Source: Bog-473 sp963756025
GTDB lineage: Bacteria; Actinomycetota; Acidimicrobiia; Acidimicrobiales; RAAP-2
Assembly (NCBI GenBank): GCA_963756025.1
Contig: CAVWMF010000001.1
Span: 186,001-250,000, forward strand
DNA: 64,000 bases
Direction of reading: 5' to 3'
This document shows, in pieces, positions 55,588 to 64,000 of the stretch (positions within the stretch are counted from its first letter, which is position 1; each line of letters opens with the position of its first letter). Both the position numbers and the translations under genes were made by a program. Below the pieces are notes generated by a model. That model was not told where the DNA came from. It searched no databases and saw only the letters and a program-made list of their open reading frames with translations.

Positions 55588-57411
55588 ATGCCTGCTGATT
55601 CCCCCCGGCCTGATCGTCGCGCCTCCTCGGCGCGTCCGAGCGGCGACTCTCGCGGAGGAAAGGGCAGGTCAGCAGGGTCCCAAAGCCGGTCAAGCGGATC
55701 AAGCGCGTCACCCCGATCCGGCTCGTCCACGCGATCGGGCGGATCGGGTGCCCCCAGCCGATCAGGTGGATCTTCGACGGGCGGTGCACGTTCGGGCGGC
55801 TCACGTTCCGGCGGTGCTCGTCCCAGCGGTTCGGGTTCCGGACGCAGTTCTGCCGCTCCTCGCCGCGCCGACGGCGCAACGCGCCCGCCCCGGCGACCCG
55901 GCGGATGGCGCGACGAAGACGAAGAGCAGAAGAAAGGGGCCCGCCCGGTCCGGACCTCGAGCGGCGGTCCAAATCGACGGCCTCCGACGGCATCACGCGC
56001 CGGCTCCGGCGAACGCTCGAGCTCGGCCCGGTCAGCACGGCCTACCGGAGCGGGGGGAGCGGCCCGGACAGGTCGCCCGCCGTATCGAGGCGATCGAGAT
56101 GACACACGATCACCCCGGCCCCCACGCGCCGGGGCACCATCTCGTGGAGCGCCAGCCCGTGGTGCGCCAGCCCGCGGTGCGCCTCCACGCGGAGCACCTT
56201 CTCGTGGCGGACCGGACCGGGGGACCTCATCTCGCGACGGGCAGTCACGGGGTGCGCCCCGTCGCACCGAAGGGGGTGCCCCGAGGTCGCCGCGATCCGC
56301 CAGCTCCAGCTCCCGCTCCAGTTCGGCGTTCCGCGAGCGGGCGCCCTATTCGCGTCCCTATGACGACGATCCGCTGCCGGGTCAGGCGAAGAAGTGGGGG
56401 AACGTGGCCCGTCGGGGCGCACGTGAGGTCACCCGGCGCGACACCGACGGGGAACAGCGCACCGCGCGTTTCTCCGATGACCAGGATCGACGCCGGACGG
56501 CGCCGCCCACGCGGCCGGAGCCCTGGGTAAGGACCGACGGCTCCCGCGACGAGTGGGAGGACACCGCTCGTCCGGCCGGCCGCGGACGATCCGCCGGACC
56601 CAAACCGAATGGTGTCGACCGGGCGGCCCGGGCCAGCAGCATGGCGCTCTCGACCCTGTCGACCCGCAAGGCGCTGCCGCCGGAGATCGCTGCCGAAATC
56701 CGCAACGCGGCATCCATAGCGACGGCGCTGCACCGGGAACGATTGGTCGAGAAGGCCGAATCGGCCTACGGGGCCTATGAACGCGGGCGCTACCAAGATG
56801 CTCTCCGTGCCATCAAGCCCGTTGCCGAGGAAACCCCCAGCGTGGCCGCAGTGCGAGAGCTCACCGGGCTGGCCGCCTACCGGTCGGGCAAATGGCGGGA
56901 GGCCGTCAAGCACCTCGAGGCCCACGCCCTCCTGACCGACTCCGCCGAGCACATCCCCGTCCTGATGGACTGCCAGCGCGCCCTGCGCAAGCCGAAAAAG
57001 GTGGCGGACCTGTGGACCAAGCTCCGCCAGAGCTCGCCCGAGCCCGACGTGCTGGCCGAGGGCCGGATCGTCGCCGCAGCATCACTGGCCGAGAGCGGGG
57101 ATCTGCAGGGTGCCATCGCCATGCTGGCCACGGCCGGGGCGTCCAAGGCTCTGCGCAATCCTTCGAATCGCCACATCCGGCAGTGGTATCTCCTGGCCGA
57201 TCTCTACGAGCGGGCAGGCGACGTGCCACGGGCCCGCGAGCTCTTCGAGCGGATACTGCGGGTGGACCGTGAGGCCTACGACGTGGCGGAGCGCCTGATG
57301 GCACTGGGTCCCGTGAGCAGACCCCGCTCGAGCCCTCGGAGCCGCCCCAAGCCCGCGGCCACCCCCAAGACCCCGGCCACCCCCGATACCCTGGCCACGC
57401 CAAAGAGCTGA
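55588..57411 (+). CDS. tetratricopeptide-repeat protein with long disordered cationic N-terminus
   Basis: 607 residues. Residues 1 to about 345 are low-complexity Arg, Ser, Gly and Pro, including a run of RGAP(A/S/P) repeats (56136-56220) and an acidic-basic stretch (DEDEEQKKGARPVR). The C-terminal 240 residues are helical TPR units: AESAYGAYERGRYQDALRAIKPV, VRELTGLAAYRSGKWREAVKHLEAHA, and IRQWYLLADLYERAGDVPRARELFERILRVD. Many open antisense frames result from the base composition. Such proteins may act as RNA- or nucleoid-associated scaffolds, but no function is known. Confidence 0.8.
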   Translation: MPADSPRPDRRASSARPSGDSRGGKGRSAGSQSRSSGSSASPRSGSSTRSGGSGAPSRSGGSSTGGARSGGSRSGGARPSGSGSGRSSAAPRRADGATRPPRRPGGWRDEDEEQKKGARPVRTSSGGPNRRPPTASRAGSGERSSSARSARPTGAGGAARTGRPPYRGDRDDTRSPRPPRAGAPSRGAPARGAPARGAPPRGAPSRGGPDRGTSSRDGQSRGAPRRTEGGAPRSPRSASSSSRSSSAFRERAPYSRPYDDDPLPGQAKKWGNVARRGAREVTRRDTDGEQRTARFSDDQDRRRTAPPTRPEPWVRTDGSRDEWEDTARPAGRGRSAGPKPNGVDRAARASSMALSTLSTRKALPPEIAAEIRNAASIATALHRERLVEKAESAYGAYERGRYQDALRAIKPVAEETPSVAAVRELTGLAAYRSGKWREAVKHLEAHALLTDSAEHIPVLMDCQRALRKPKKVADLWTKLRQSSPEPDVLAEGRIVAAASLAESGDLQGAIAMLATAGASKALRNPSNRHIRQWYLLADLYERAGDVPRARELFERILRVDREAYDVAERLMALGPVSRPRSSPRSRPKPAATPKTPATPDTLATPKS

Positions 57412-57462
57412 CGCTGTCGCGCCTGGGTCAGATGGCCACCAGCCGACGCTGACGCCTCAGCG

Positions 57463-58633
57463 TCAGGACGCCGGGCCCTCCACGGTGACGAGCGTGCCGA
57501 TGGGCGTCAGGGGCCAGAGCATGCCGGCGTTGGCCACCGTCATTTCGACGCAGCCGTTGCTCTGGGGGAAGCCGTACTTGGCCCGCACGAAGCCGTGCAG
57601 CGCATCGCCTCCGTTGAAGTAGCTGGCCCACGGGACATTCGGGTCGTCGTAGGTCGAGCCGTCGGGGTTCGTCCCCTTCATCTCCGAGGACGTCACATGT
57701 TCGAAGACTGGATACGTGCCGTCAGCCGTGTCCGCCCCGGGGGCGCCCGTATTGACGGGGATGCCCGTGTACTGGGCCACGCCGTTGTTGTACAGGGTCA
57801 GGTTCTCCGGCAGGACCTTGGTGACGAGGACGTAGGTGTAGGGCGCGGCGTCGACCTTGCCCGCGGCGGCATCGGCCAGCAGGGTGGACCACACCTTGGG
57901 GCCGGCCAACCCGTCGACGGTCAGGCCGTTCTGGTTCTCGAACATCTCGACCGCCGCCTTGGTGATCACGGTCTCGACGCCCTGGGTCCACTGCGACGTC
58001 AGCTCGGCGGGCATCGGCCAGCGCCAGGCGAAGGTGCCCAAGGTCGGCTCGGCCGTGTCCTGCGGCGCCAGCGCGGCCGTGCTGCTCGGGGTGAACGATA
58101 CGGGGAGGAAGTTGAGTTGCGCCAGCAGCTCCTGGAGCCGCAGGACGCTGCCGTCCGCCACGGTGAAGGTGAACGTCGAGGCGGCGGGAAGCGACCCGCC
58201 GTCCTTGGCCTTGATCCCCGTGCTTCCGCCCGGGGATGGTCACCACTTCGCTCGTCGAGGGGATGAACGGACCGGCCAGGTCGTAGCGAAGGGTGGTCGG
58301 GCTCGGTTGCACCCAGGCGCCGGCCACGGGGGGTGAGATCGTCGGCGTGGTCGTCCCGAGCGTGACCGGGGTCGAGAATGTGATGCTGATGTCGGCGTTG
58401 GTGGCGGCGCCCGTCGTGCCCGAAGTGGGGCTGGTGGCGACGACGGAGAGGGGAGTGGGCTTCACCGTCGTCTGCGTCGTGCCGCCGGCTCCCGCGTTCT
58501 TCGAACCGTTGGAGGACTTGCCGACGCCGTAGGCGATCGCAGCGGCGGCCACGACCAGCACGACCGCCCCGCCGATCAAGAGCCACGTGCGACCGCGTCG
58601 CGGCGGCTTCCCGTGGGCCTCGAGAACCTGCAT
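57463..58633 (-). CDS. membrane-anchored L,D-transpeptidase (YkuD) with Ig-like and peptidoglycan-binding domains, frameshifted
   Basis: Cross-links peptidoglycan 3-3 in the cell wall. The ATG at 58633 is set by GGGGAAGGG 7 nt upstream. Order: cytoplasmic KPPRRGR, one TM helix (TWLLIGGAVVLVVAAAAIAYGVG), Thr-rich linker, Ig-like Big_5 domain (VVATSPTSGTTGAATNADISITFSTPV), peptidoglycan-binding helices (MFENQNGLTVDGLAGPKVWSTLL), and the YkuD domain with HGFVRAKYGFPQSNGCVEMTVANAGMLW (catalytic SNGCVEM). The frame breaks near 58228 at GGGCGGA; removing one G restores GGSTGIKAKDGGSLP. Convergent with the TPR gene. Confidence 0.85.
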
Positions 58634-58818
58634 CCAGTAACCCTTCCCCCGGCCGCGGATGTACATCCGTCCACCGGTGATCCTCCAGCCCTGCACAGTA
58701 CGCTCGCGCTGTCCCCGATTGGCATCACCTGCCCAGCTCGAACCGGTCCCCGGGAGCCTAAACGGGTCCATCGGGAGGCCGAACCGGTCCCTCACGGGGA
58801 CCCCCCATGGGGCTCCGG

Positions 58819-58824
58819 TAGGAT
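58819..58824 (+). promoter_or_regulatory. -10 box of the aldolase gene, leaderless type
   Basis: TAGGAT lies 6 nt before the ATG at 58831. Confidence 0.45.
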
Positions 58825-58830
58825 TGGGGT

Positions 58831-59886
58831 ATGAGCCTCGATCTCCATGCCCTGCTGGGTGATGACGCGGATTCGCTACTCGGGCACAGCGCCAAGGCCT
58901 TCCCCTCCGAAGGTCTCGTGCTGCCCGGTCCTGATTACCTGAGCAGGGTCTTCACCGACAGCGACCGCTCACCGACGGTGCTGCGCAACCTGGGTACGTT
59001 GTTCAACCACGGGCGGCTCGCCGGCACGGGCTACATCTCGATCCTCCCCGTTGACCAGGGCATCGAGCATTCGGCCGCGGCCAGCTTCTCCAAGAACCCG
59101 GCCTACTTCGACCCGGCCAACATCATCGAGCTGGCGCTGGCCGGCGAATGCAATGCCGTGGCGACGACGCTCGGAACGCTCGGGATGGTCTCGCGGCGCT
59201 ACGTCCACCGGATCCCGTTCATCGTCAAGATCAACCACAACCAGTTCCTGCACTATCCGAACACCTACGACCAGATCATGTTCGGCGCCGTGCAGCAGGC
59301 AGCGGACCTGGGGGCTTCGGGGATCGGCGCCACCATCTACTTCGGGTCCGACGACGCCGACCGCGAGCTGCAGGAGATCTCGCACGCCTTCGCCGAGGCG
59401 CACCGACTCGGCATGTTCACCGTGCTGTGGTGCTACCTGCGCAACGGCGCCTTCACGAAGGACGGCGTGAACTACGAGTTGTCGGCCGACCTGACGGGTC
59501 AGGCCAACCACCTCGGCGTCACCATCGAGGCCGACATCATCAAGCAGAAGCAGCCCGAGAACAACGGGGGCTACAACGCCATCGGCTTCGGAAAGACCGA
59601 CCCGCTGGTCTACGACCAGCTCACCACGGAGCACCCCATCGACCTGACGCGCTGGCAGGTCGTCAACTGCTACGCCGGGCGCATCGGCCTGATCAACTCG
59701 GGCGGCGAGTCCAAGGGCGACAGCGACCTGGCCCAAGCGGTGCGCACGGCCGTCATCAACAAACGGGCGGGCGGCATGGGGTTGATCGTGGGCCGCAAGG
59801 CGTTTCAGCGCCCGATGGCCGAAGGGGCGGCACTCATCCACTCCATTCAGGACGTGTATCTCAGCGACGAGGTGACCATCGCCTGA
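58831..59886 (+). CDS. class I fructose-bisphosphate aldolase
   Basis: 351 residues. Cleaves fructose-1,6-bisphosphate through a Schiff-base Lys. Seen: PVDQGIEHSAAASFSKNPAYFDP, IVKINHNQFLHYPNTYDQIMFGAV (active-site Lys region), GATIYFGSDD, NCYAGRIGLINSGGESKGDSDLAQAVRTAV, and MGLIVGRKAFQRPMAEGAALIHSIQDVYL. This is the DhnA/FbaB type seen in actinobacteria and archaea. ATGA overlap joins it to the next gene. Confidence 0.93.
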   Translation: MSLDLHALLGDDADSLLGHSAKAFPSEGLVLPGPDYLSRVFTDSDRSPTVLRNLGTLFNHGRLAGTGYISILPVDQGIEHSAAASFSKNPAYFDPANIIELALAGECNAVATTLGTLGMVSRRYVHRIPFIVKINHNQFLHYPNTYDQIMFGAVQQAADLGASGIGATIYFGSDDADRELQEISHAFAEAHRLGMFTVLWCYLRNGAFTKDGVNYELSADLTGQANHLGVTIEADIIKQKQPENNGGYNAIGFGKTDPLVYDQLTTEHPIDLTRWQVVNCYAGRIGLINSGGESKGDSDLAQAVRTAVINKRAGGMGLIVGRKAFQRPMAEGAALIHSIQDVYLSDEVTIA

Positions 59887-61605
59887 TGGGCGATGCAGAG
59901 TCAGGCGAGTCCCGTGCCAATGCCAGTGCCAATGCGAGTACGGCGGGTGCGTTCGACCGGGACGTGGCCCGGTTCCTGCACGAGTACTTCGAGGCCGAGC
60001 CGGTCGGGGCGACCTTCTTCGGGTTGACCGAGTGGGATGCGCAGTTGCCCGACTTCAGTGCCGACGGCTTCGCCTCACGAGAGGCGGCGGCGAAAGCGCT
60101 GGCTGGAACACTTCTCGTCGACCGGGGCGGCCGGGCCAGGGGCCGGCACAGGAGCCACCGATGAGGCCCTGACCCACGACCAGCGGGTCGATCTCGCCCT
60201 GCTGCAGGCGCATCTGGGCCAGCAGGTGGCGACCGCCGGCTTCGCGCACTGGCGCCGCTACCCCACGACCTACCTGGAGAACGGTGTCTTCGAGCTCTTC
60301 GTGCACGGGACCCGTGACGAGGCGGCGGCCACGGCGGCCGCGGTCGAGCGGGTGCGCCAGGTTCCGGGGGCCCTGGCCGCTGGGCGCGAGAACCTGGACC
60401 CGGCCCTGGTCGACGCCGAGCTCCTGCGGCAGTGGGCGCTGCCGAACACGGCGGCGCAGGCGGCCTTCATGCGCGAGGGCCTCGAGGCGTTCGTGCAGAG
60501 CCCGGCACACCGCAAGGACTTGCGCCAGGCGGGAGCCGAGGCGGCGGAGGCGTACGACGAATTCGGGACGTATCTCGCCGATACTGGCGAAGAGGGCGAC
60601 CGGGAGTTTCGTGTACGGCGAGGACAACTACGACGCCGTCCTGCGGGTCGGGGAGGGTTTCGCCTTCGACGTCCACGCCCTGCGCGAGATGGGCCGCCGA
60701 GCAGGTCGCGTCGCTCGATGCCCGGATGGGGGAGCTGGCCGGGAAGATCGGCGGAACCTCGGACTGGCGTCCCGTCGTCAGCGCGCTGCGCGACGACCAC
60801 CCGGCGTCCATGGACGACCTGCTGCGGTGCTACCGCGACGAGACCGCACGCGCCCGGGCCTTCGTGCGCGAAAGCGGCCTGGTCTCCATCCCCGAAGGGG
60901 AGGAGTGTGCGGTGGAGCCGGCTCCGCTGTTCCTGCGGGCCGCCGCTCCCGTGGCGTCGTACTTCCCGCCCCCGTCCTTCGGGCCACGTGCCCACGGGAC
61001 GTTCAACGTGCCCTTCACCCCCGACGACGCCACGCCGGAGGAACAGCAGGCACGCCTGCGCTCCAATTCGTACTTCGAGATCCCGGGTGTCACGGCGCAC
61101 GAGGCCTACCCCGGCCACCACCTGCACTTCGCCGCCGCCCAGTTCGCCGCCGCCCCGGGCGCCTCCGCCCTGCGCCAGGTCCTGCAGAGCACGTACATGG
61201 TCGAGGGCTGGGGCCTCTACGTCGAGAACATGGTGGGGGAGCACGGCTTCTACCTGACGCCCGAGGCGAAGCTGGCCCAGCTCAACATGCGCCTCTTCCG
61301 GGCCGGGCGGATCGTGGTCGACACCAGCCTGCACCTCGGGGAGATGAGCATCGAGGAGGCCACCTCCTTCATGGCCGAGCGTTGCGGATTCCCGGGGCCC
61401 ACGGCGTACCGCGAGGTCCTGCGCTACTGCTCCTATCCCACCCAGGCCTCCTCGTACCTCACGGGGGCCATGGAGATCGAACGGATGGCCGCGGCCGTGG
61501 ACAGCGGCCGGGACGGGAGCTCTTTCGGCGTTCCACGATGCCCTGCTCTCCTCGGGCAAGCTCCCGCTCGGGGTGGCCGCCCAGGCCATCGGGCTCGTGA
61601 GCTGA
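59886..61605 (+). CDS. DUF885 metallopeptidase-like protein, four frameshifts
   Basis: Reconstructed length is about 570 residues. Zinc motif: TAHEAYPGHHLHFAAAQF (HExxPGHH), Mid-protein VEGWGLYVENMVGEHGFY and the RAGRIVVDTSLHLGEMS end are typical. Frames change near 60093 (AAA), 60607 (TTT), 60694 (GGCCGCC) and 61523 (TTT). In each case deleting one base in a short homopolymer joins the flanking conserved segments: EAAAKRWLEHFSS, EEGDREFVYGEDNY, EMGAEQVASLD and SSAFHDALLSSGKLPLG. The family acts as carboxypeptidase-like or is uncharacterised. Either an error-rich stretch or a decayed gene. Confidence 0.8.
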
Positions 61606-61683
61606 GGACGTCCGAGGCGGCACCACCACAACCCCCGCGGCGCACATCACGGTCGCGATGGCCATGATGCGCGCACTGCGCCG

Positions 61684-62685
61684 CTACGTTGGCGCCAGAA
61701 CCTCTTCGAGGCCGAGTTTGTAGTCGAGGCCGACGTCGGAGAGGCCGGCCAGCGCAGGATCCAAAGATTTGAGGAAGCGGGCCAGCCGCGGTCCGGCGTG
61801 CTCGGGGCCATGGTGCTCGACGTACCAACGTCGAGGGCTCAAGGTGCCCTCGCGCACACTGTCAAGGAGGAGTTGCGCGGCGACCGCGACGTCGCCTGGC
61901 CCGGAGAAGAATCGGCCGGTGCTCGGGTTCACATAGTGCCAGCCCCCCAAGATCTCCTGGTTGACGAGGACCGGTGTGTCCAGGGCCAGTGCCTCAGCCA
62001 TGACGCGGGGCGACGGGTCCATCCCGCTCGACACGAAGACCATCCGCGACCGCCGGAACCGCTGCAGGAGCTCCGCCCAGGGGAGGAGTGGTTCGACCGT
62101 GAGGCTTCCCTTTGGGCCCGGTACGTGAGAGGGAAGATCGTCGATACGCTCCCGCCCGACGAGGAGCCCCTTGAGTCCGAGCTCCCCACAGAGGACCGGG
62201 AGGCATCGGCGCGCGAGATCCCAGTTCTTGGCGAACTCCTTCCACCACCCTTGGTCGCAGACGTAGACGAAGTCGTACTCGTAGTCGAAGTCAGCCGGAC
62301 GATCTTCCTCCCCGCCCAGTGGGCTTCCCAAAGTAGCCACGACGGCGGGGTCGATGAAATCGGACTGCGGCAGCAGGATGGCGGGTACGCCCGCCGGAAG
62401 GTAGCGGCCAGGTTCACGGAAGCAATGGCACCACGCGACGCATGATCGGCTGATGTCGGGCGCTCGAATCGGCCGACTGTCGGGCCCTGGCTCCCCGGTC
62501 GATCGACAGACCGGAAAATCGAGGTAGCTCGTGAAGCCAACGAACCGCACACGTGCGCGCAGTTGGTGGAACACCTCGATGTGGCGGGCTGTGCGGATCG
62601 GCCCTCCGACGGCGACATAGCCGAACGGCGCGCCGCGTTGATCAGTCAGTGTGATGAACGGCCACCCGAGCGAGCGTGCGGACAT
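61684..62685 (-). CDS. glycosyltransferase-like protein
   Basis: 333 residues from the ATG at 62685 (27 bp of open frame precede it). No N-terminal signal. N-terminal SLGWPFITLTDQRGAPFGYVAVGGPIRTARHIEVF, mid-protein DFVYVCDQGWWKEFAKNWDLARRCLPVLCGELGLKGLLVGRE, and a C-terminal half resembling GT-B enzymes: LLPWAELLQRFRRSRMVFVSSGMDPSPRVMAEALALDTPVLVNQEILGG, with the Glu-like acceptor/donor site (PRVMAEAL). Assigned from this layout, not by a named family. Divergent from the Ser-Asp repeat gene, so possibly its modifying enzyme. Confidence 0.6.
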   Translation of the reverse strand: MSARSLGWPFITLTDQRGAPFGYVAVGGPIRTARHIEVFHQLRARVRFVGFTSYLDFPVCRSTGEPGPDSRPIRAPDISRSCVAWCHCFREPGRYLPAGVPAILLPQSDFIDPAVVATLGSPLGGEEDRPADFDYEYDFVYVCDQGWWKEFAKNWDLARRCLPVLCGELGLKGLLVGRERIDDLPSHVPGPKGSLTVEPLLPWAELLQRFRRSRMVFVSSGMDPSPRVMAEALALDTPVLVNQEILGGWHYVNPSTGRFFSGPGDVAVAAQLLLDSVREGTLSPRRWYVEHHGPEHAGPRLARFLKSLDPALAGLSDVGLDYKLGLEEVLAPT

Positions 62686-62771
62686 GTATGTAAAACTACT
62701 GGTGGGGCTCACCGCATTTACGAGGCCGGCGAATCGTCTTCAGTCGAAGGACTATCTGAGGGAGATATCTC

Positions 62772-63547
<776 letters not shown>

Positions 63548-63562
63548 CGACCCGCTCAACCG

Positions 63563-64000
63563 ATGAGTAGCGAACCCATGGAGGGCCGACGAGCCGAACT
63601 CCTTTCCCTCATCAAGCGTGAGGGCTTTCTCTACGCCGACGAGCAGCAACGCATCGCCAACCGTCTCGGCCGGCCCGGTCGATGGATGCTCTATCTCTGG
63701 CCGATCACCATGACCAGCCAGGGAATGACGATCTTGGCCGAGGAAATGCTCCGTCTCCTCGAACCATTCGAAGGAACCCAACTGGCCGCCTACGGAATGG
63801 GAGCCCTCCCGCTCATGACCGCCACGGTGAAAGCGGGAGGCGGGCGTTACACGGGCCTCCTCGTGCGCTCGGAGAAGAAGCGCTATGGGGCGATGCGGCG
63901 CATCGATGGCGCAGGCGACAGGTCGACGCCCGTCATCGTGGTCGACGACTCGATGAGCTCGGGCACGTCGTTCCGGGAAGCGTGTGCGGCGCTGGAGGAT
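63563..64000 (+). CDS. phosphoribosyltransferase-domain protein, cut by window end
   Basis: 146 codons visible, open at the window end. Seen: ELLSLIKREGFLYADEQQRI, RWMLYLWPITMTSQGMTILAEEMLRLLEPFEGTQLAAYGMGALPLMTA, YTGLLVRSEKKRYG, and the PRPP-binding motif VIVVDDSMSSGTSFREACAALE. This is the type I PRTase fold nearest to orotate phosphoribosyltransferases, but the lead segment (LYLWPITMTSQGM) is not that of PyrE, so nucleotide salvage is not certain. It starts 16 nt after the acidic-repeat gene and is probably co-transcribed. Confidence 0.75.
   Translation, partial: MSSEPMEGRRAELLSLIKREGFLYADEQQRIANRLGRPGRWMLYLWPITMTSQGMTILAEEMLRLLEPFEGTQLAAYGMGALPLMTATVKAGGGRYTGLLVRSEKKRYGAMRRIDGAGDRSTPVIVVDDSMSSGTSFREACAALED

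Noticed and set aside
55575..56267. 230-codon minus-strand frame opposite the TPR gene
   Set aside because: Its Arg/Pro/Ala-rich sequence is the complement of the low-complexity arm and it has no conserved domain.

Overview
This is a high-GC window from an actinobacterium. The layout (priA-def-fmt-rpe-rib, infC-rpmI-rplT-trmH-pheST, argCJBDFRGH), the 16S sequence and the frequent GTG/TTG starts fit Actinomycetota. I lean towards the class Acidimicrobiia, from general resemblance only. No tRNA gene, CRISPR array or intact insertion sequence was seen.

Layout. 1-7.7 kb: end of priA, def, fmt, a methyltransferase, rpe, two decayed phosphonate-type genes, then ribD-ribBA-ribH (no ribE). 7.7-16.6 kb: accessory genes, including an unrecognised protein, a DUF222/HNH-type protein, a nickel/cobalt permease preceded by 17-bp tandem repeats, a hydrolase, a thioesterase, hisG, a cold-shock-like protein, a TetR/SRPBCC pair and a DUF1844 protein. 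16.7-22.8 kb: infC-rpmI-rplT-trmH-type methylase-pheS-pheT. 22.8-26.7 kb (minus strand): ABC transporter plus two-component system in one overlapping operon. 26.8-32.4 kb: a hydrolase/substrate-binding protein/hydrolase island, a VOC protein and an SDR. 32.6-41.7 kb: a complete, tightly coupled arginine operon ending in a DUF1989 gene. 41.8-46.4 kb: a wax-ester synthase-like acyltransferase, a DNA glycosylase, and a TetR/MFS efflux pair sharing an operator. 46.6-53.7 kb: one rrn operon (16S-23S-5S). 53.9-64 kb: a membrane protein split by a transposase segment, a TPR protein, an L,D-transpeptidase, class I aldolase, a DUF885 peptidase, a glycosyltransferase-like gene, an acidic Ser-Asp repeat protein and a phosphoribosyltransferase cut by the window end.

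The most striking feature is the 23S rRNA gene. It is interrupted by three group I introns, after E. coli-equivalent positions U1911, U1923 and about 2593. The first carries a LAGLIDADG endonuclease gene. The first two share core sequence and are separated by a 12-nt exon that forms the loop and 3' strand of helix 69. A second pattern is promoter architecture: at least eight genes have a TAnnnT box exactly 6 nt before the start codon, the signature of leaderless mRNAs.

Caution on quality: single-base indels break pheS, pheT, a SRPBCC gene, a DNA glycosylase, the L,D-transpeptidase, the DUF885 gene (four times) and the Ser-Asp repeat gene. Nearly all are in short homopolymers, and pheS and pheT are essential, so most are probably assembly or sequencing errors. 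The phosphonate remnant (large internal deletions) and the transposase/LtrA fusion are different in kind.
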